Source: Candidatus Bathyarchaeota archaeon
GTDB lineage: Archaea > Thermoproteota > Bathyarchaeia > Bathyarchaeales > Bathycorpusculaceae
DNA: 14,753 nucleotides
Assembly: GCA_030673805.1 (NCBI GenBank)
Contig: DAOVIH010000024.1
Location: 1 to 14,753 of the forward strand
Direction: 5' to 3'
The stretch's first letter is position 1. Each line of letters starts with the position of its first letter. The notes beneath the pieces were generated by a model. It was not told where the DNA came from. It worked only from the letters and a program-made list of their open reading frames with translations, and searched no databases. Below are positions 13,342 to 14,753 of this stretch, one piece after another. A program made the translations under genes and the position numbers.

Positions 13342-14530
13342 GAAAATAGCAAAGAGTAAACATATTTACATGGATCACGTCGCGGGCAAACCCATAGACC
13401 CCAGAGTTACTGAAGCCATGATCCCATACATGAAATCATTCTATGGCAATGCAGGTTCGATCCATTCCTATGGGAGAAGGCCTAGAGAGGCTATTGGTGA
13501 AGCCAGATCTAAAGTTGCAAGACTAGTAAAAGCCGAACGAAAAGAAACGATAACATTCACTTCTGGAGCAACTGAGAGCAACAACATGGCTATCAAAGGT
13601 GCAGCTAACCGAAATGCGCATCGAGGAAAACACCTAATAACCACACGCATCGAACACATGTCAGTCCTTAACCCTTTCAAATACCTTAAAACAAAGGGTT
13701 TTGAAGTGACTTTTCTCCCAGTTGACAAGTACGGCACAGTGGATATCATGAGCCTACACGAATCATTAACTGAAAAGACCACCCTTGTCTCCGTTGCTTA
13801 TGCAAACGATGAAATCGGAACGATTCAGCCAATAAAAGAGATTAGCAAACTTGTACACAGTAAAGGTGCCCTTTTACATGTTAACGCAACAGTAGCCAAT
13901 GGACAGGTCCCCATAGATGTAAAAGAAGACGGAATAGACCTTCTAACACTTTCTTCTAACGATATGTACGGCCCAAAAGGGGTGGGAGCTCTCTACGTAA
14001 GAGATGGCGTGAGGATCGAGCCGTTGATTCATGGTGGAGGCCAAGAAAAAGGTTTAAGGTCTGGCTCTGAGAACGTCCCTGGAATCATGGGCTTTGGAAA
14101 AGCTGCAGAACTTGCCAACATTGAAATGAAAAATGAAAACTCCCGACTCATCATTCTGCGTGATAAGCTTATAAAAGACATACTAACTTCGGTGCCTTAC
14201 TCCTTCTTAAACGGCCATCCTACCAAGCGTCTGCCAGATAACGTTGCAGTAAGATTTAGTTTCATAGAGGGCGAAGCGATACTACTGAGCTTAGATTCAA
14301 TGGGGATCGCAGCATCATCCGGTTCTGCCTGTACCGCTAAGACGCTTCAGCCATCACATGTACTCTTAGCCACCGGTTTGAAACCTGAGGAAGCTCACGG
14401 TTCATTGCTGCTAACCATGGGAAAACAAAACACTGAAGAGGAAGCCACATACATAATAGAGGTAATACCCTCAATAGTCAAACGACTAAGAGCAATGTCA
14501 CCTTTAACTCCTAAGGAGCTGAGGGAATAG
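13328..14530 (+). CDS. iscS: IscS/NifS-like protein lacking the PLP lysine
   Basis: This 400-residue member of the class V aminotransferase fold keeps the IscS framework: TSGATESNN (78-86), the PLP-stacking His (EHMSVL, H110), GGGQEKGLRSGSENVPGI, and the sulfur-carrying Cys in SSGSACTAKTLQPSH (C335). The active site is altered. The motif that should read SSHKxYGPKG is SSNDMYGPKG (209-218), so the lysine that binds PLP is D212. The Asp that contacts the PLP ring nitrogen is N186, and the Gln three residues later is V189. A. fulgidus IscS also has Asp for Lys and is reported to lack desulfurase activity; it may instead lend its Cys to a cluster on IscU. IscU follows directly. The TTG start lacks a Shine-Dalgarno, so the N-terminus is uncertain. 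Confidence 0.92.
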   Translation: MKGCEKIAKSKHIYMDHVAGKPIDPRVTEAMIPYMKSFYGNAGSIHSYGRRPREAIGEARSKVARLVKAERKETITFTSGATESNNMAIKGAANRNAHRGKHLITTRIEHMSVLNPFKYLKTKGFEVTFLPVDKYGTVDIMSLHESLTEKTTLVSVAYANDEIGTIQPIKEISKLVHSKGALLHVNATVANGQVPIDVKEDGIDLLTLSSNDMYGPKGVGALYVRDGVRIEPLIHGGGQEKGLRSGSENVPGIMGFGKAAELANIEMKNENSRLIILRDKLIKDILTSVPYSFLNGHPTKRLPDNVAVRFSFIEGEAILLSLDSMGIAASSGSACTAKTLQPSHVLLATGLKPEEAHGSLLLTMGKQNTEEEATYIIEVIPSIVKRLRAMSPLTPKELRE

Positions 14531-14753
14531 TGTACAGTCAAAAAGTTATGGATCACTTCAAAAATCCCAGAAACATGGGCGAGATCGAAGACGCTGACGG
14601 TGTCGGCACTGTGGGAAATCCCGTCTGTGGAGACTTAATGACGATCACCATCAAAGTTAAGGATAATCTTTTGGAAGACGTAAAATTCAAAACCTTCGGA
14701 TGTGGCGCCGCCATCGCTACCAGCAGTATGATAACAGAAATGGCTAAGGGGAA
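14530..14753 (+). CDS. iscU: IscU/NifU-N-type Fe-S cluster scaffold (5' part only)
   Basis: The first 74 codons of an IscU-like scaffold are present and the window ends inside the gene. The protein opens VYSQKVMDHFKNPRNMGEIE, the usual IscU N-terminus. It contains GNPVCGDLM, with the first cluster Cys (C33) and the Asp two residues on (D35), and FGCGAAIATSSMITEM, with the second Cys (C58) and the SS helix. The third cluster Cys, normally near residue 105, lies outside. The GTG start shares its G with the TAG of the IscS-like gene (TAGTG, 14528-14532), and GAGGGA lies just ahead, so the pair is translationally coupled. This supports a working IscS-IscU complex despite the altered IscS active site. 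Confidence 0.92.
   Translation, partial: MYSQKVMDHFKNPRNMGEIEDADGVGTVGNPVCGDLMTITIKVKDNLLEDVKFKTFGCGAAIATSSMITEMAKG

Overview
The window reads as archaeal chromosome, most likely from an uncultured anaerobe, with a Bathyarchaeia-like or Archaeoglobus-like gene repertoire. The reasons are many GTG and TTG starts, archaeal TATA-like boxes about 25-30 bp ahead of expected transcription starts, a stand-alone Lrp/AsnC RAM-domain protein, a surface protein with CARDB repeats, and an IscS/IscU pair of the unusual Archaeoglobus fulgidus type. There is no sign of a phage, an insertion sequence, a CRISPR array, tRNA or rRNA. The lineage call is inference from gene content, not from a marker gene.

Layout. 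Positions 1-344 hold no convincing gene but carry two strong inverted repeats. Then come an EamA/DMT transporter (345-1217, minus), a RAM-domain protein (1445-1681, plus), and a 58-residue double-CxxC protein (1726-1902, minus). An ArsR-like winged-helix regulator and an Hsp20 form a minus-strand operon (2974 to 2022). Divergent from it is a small coiled-coil protein (3071-3280, plus). The shared promoter between them carries three near-identical TTACC-N4-nGTAA operators around one TATA-like box. A 916-residue CARDB surface protein follows (3597-6347).

Central operon (6508-11773, all plus, tightly packed or overlapping): a CcdA/DsbD-like membrane thiol protein, a NapH-like membrane polyferredoxin, one 2-hydroxyacyl-CoA dehydratase / benzoyl-CoA reductase-family catalytic subunit, two different ASKHA activator ATPases of BcrD/BzdP and BcrA/BzdQ type, and a 2[4Fe-4S] ferredoxin. 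This is the most interesting system in the window. It looks like an ATP-driven low-potential reductase with only one catalytic subunit. That subunit carries six candidate cluster cysteines, the number needed for an [8Fe-9S] double-cubane cluster. It is paired with a two-protein Bcr/Bzd-style ATPase and with membrane electron or thiol carriers. The substrate is unknown.

Right end (11774-14753): a small Cys/His-rich protein (minus), an iron-sulfur flavoprotein broken by an apparent one-base deletion, a TusA-like sulfur carrier, a 36-codon ORF, an IscS-like protein and the start of IscU. In the IscS-like protein the PLP-binding lysine is replaced by Asp, while the sulfur-carrying Cys loop is intact. 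It is therefore predicted not to be a working cysteine desulfurase, as reported for A. fulgidus IscS. The TusA-like protein next to it could offer another way of handling sulfur for cluster assembly.
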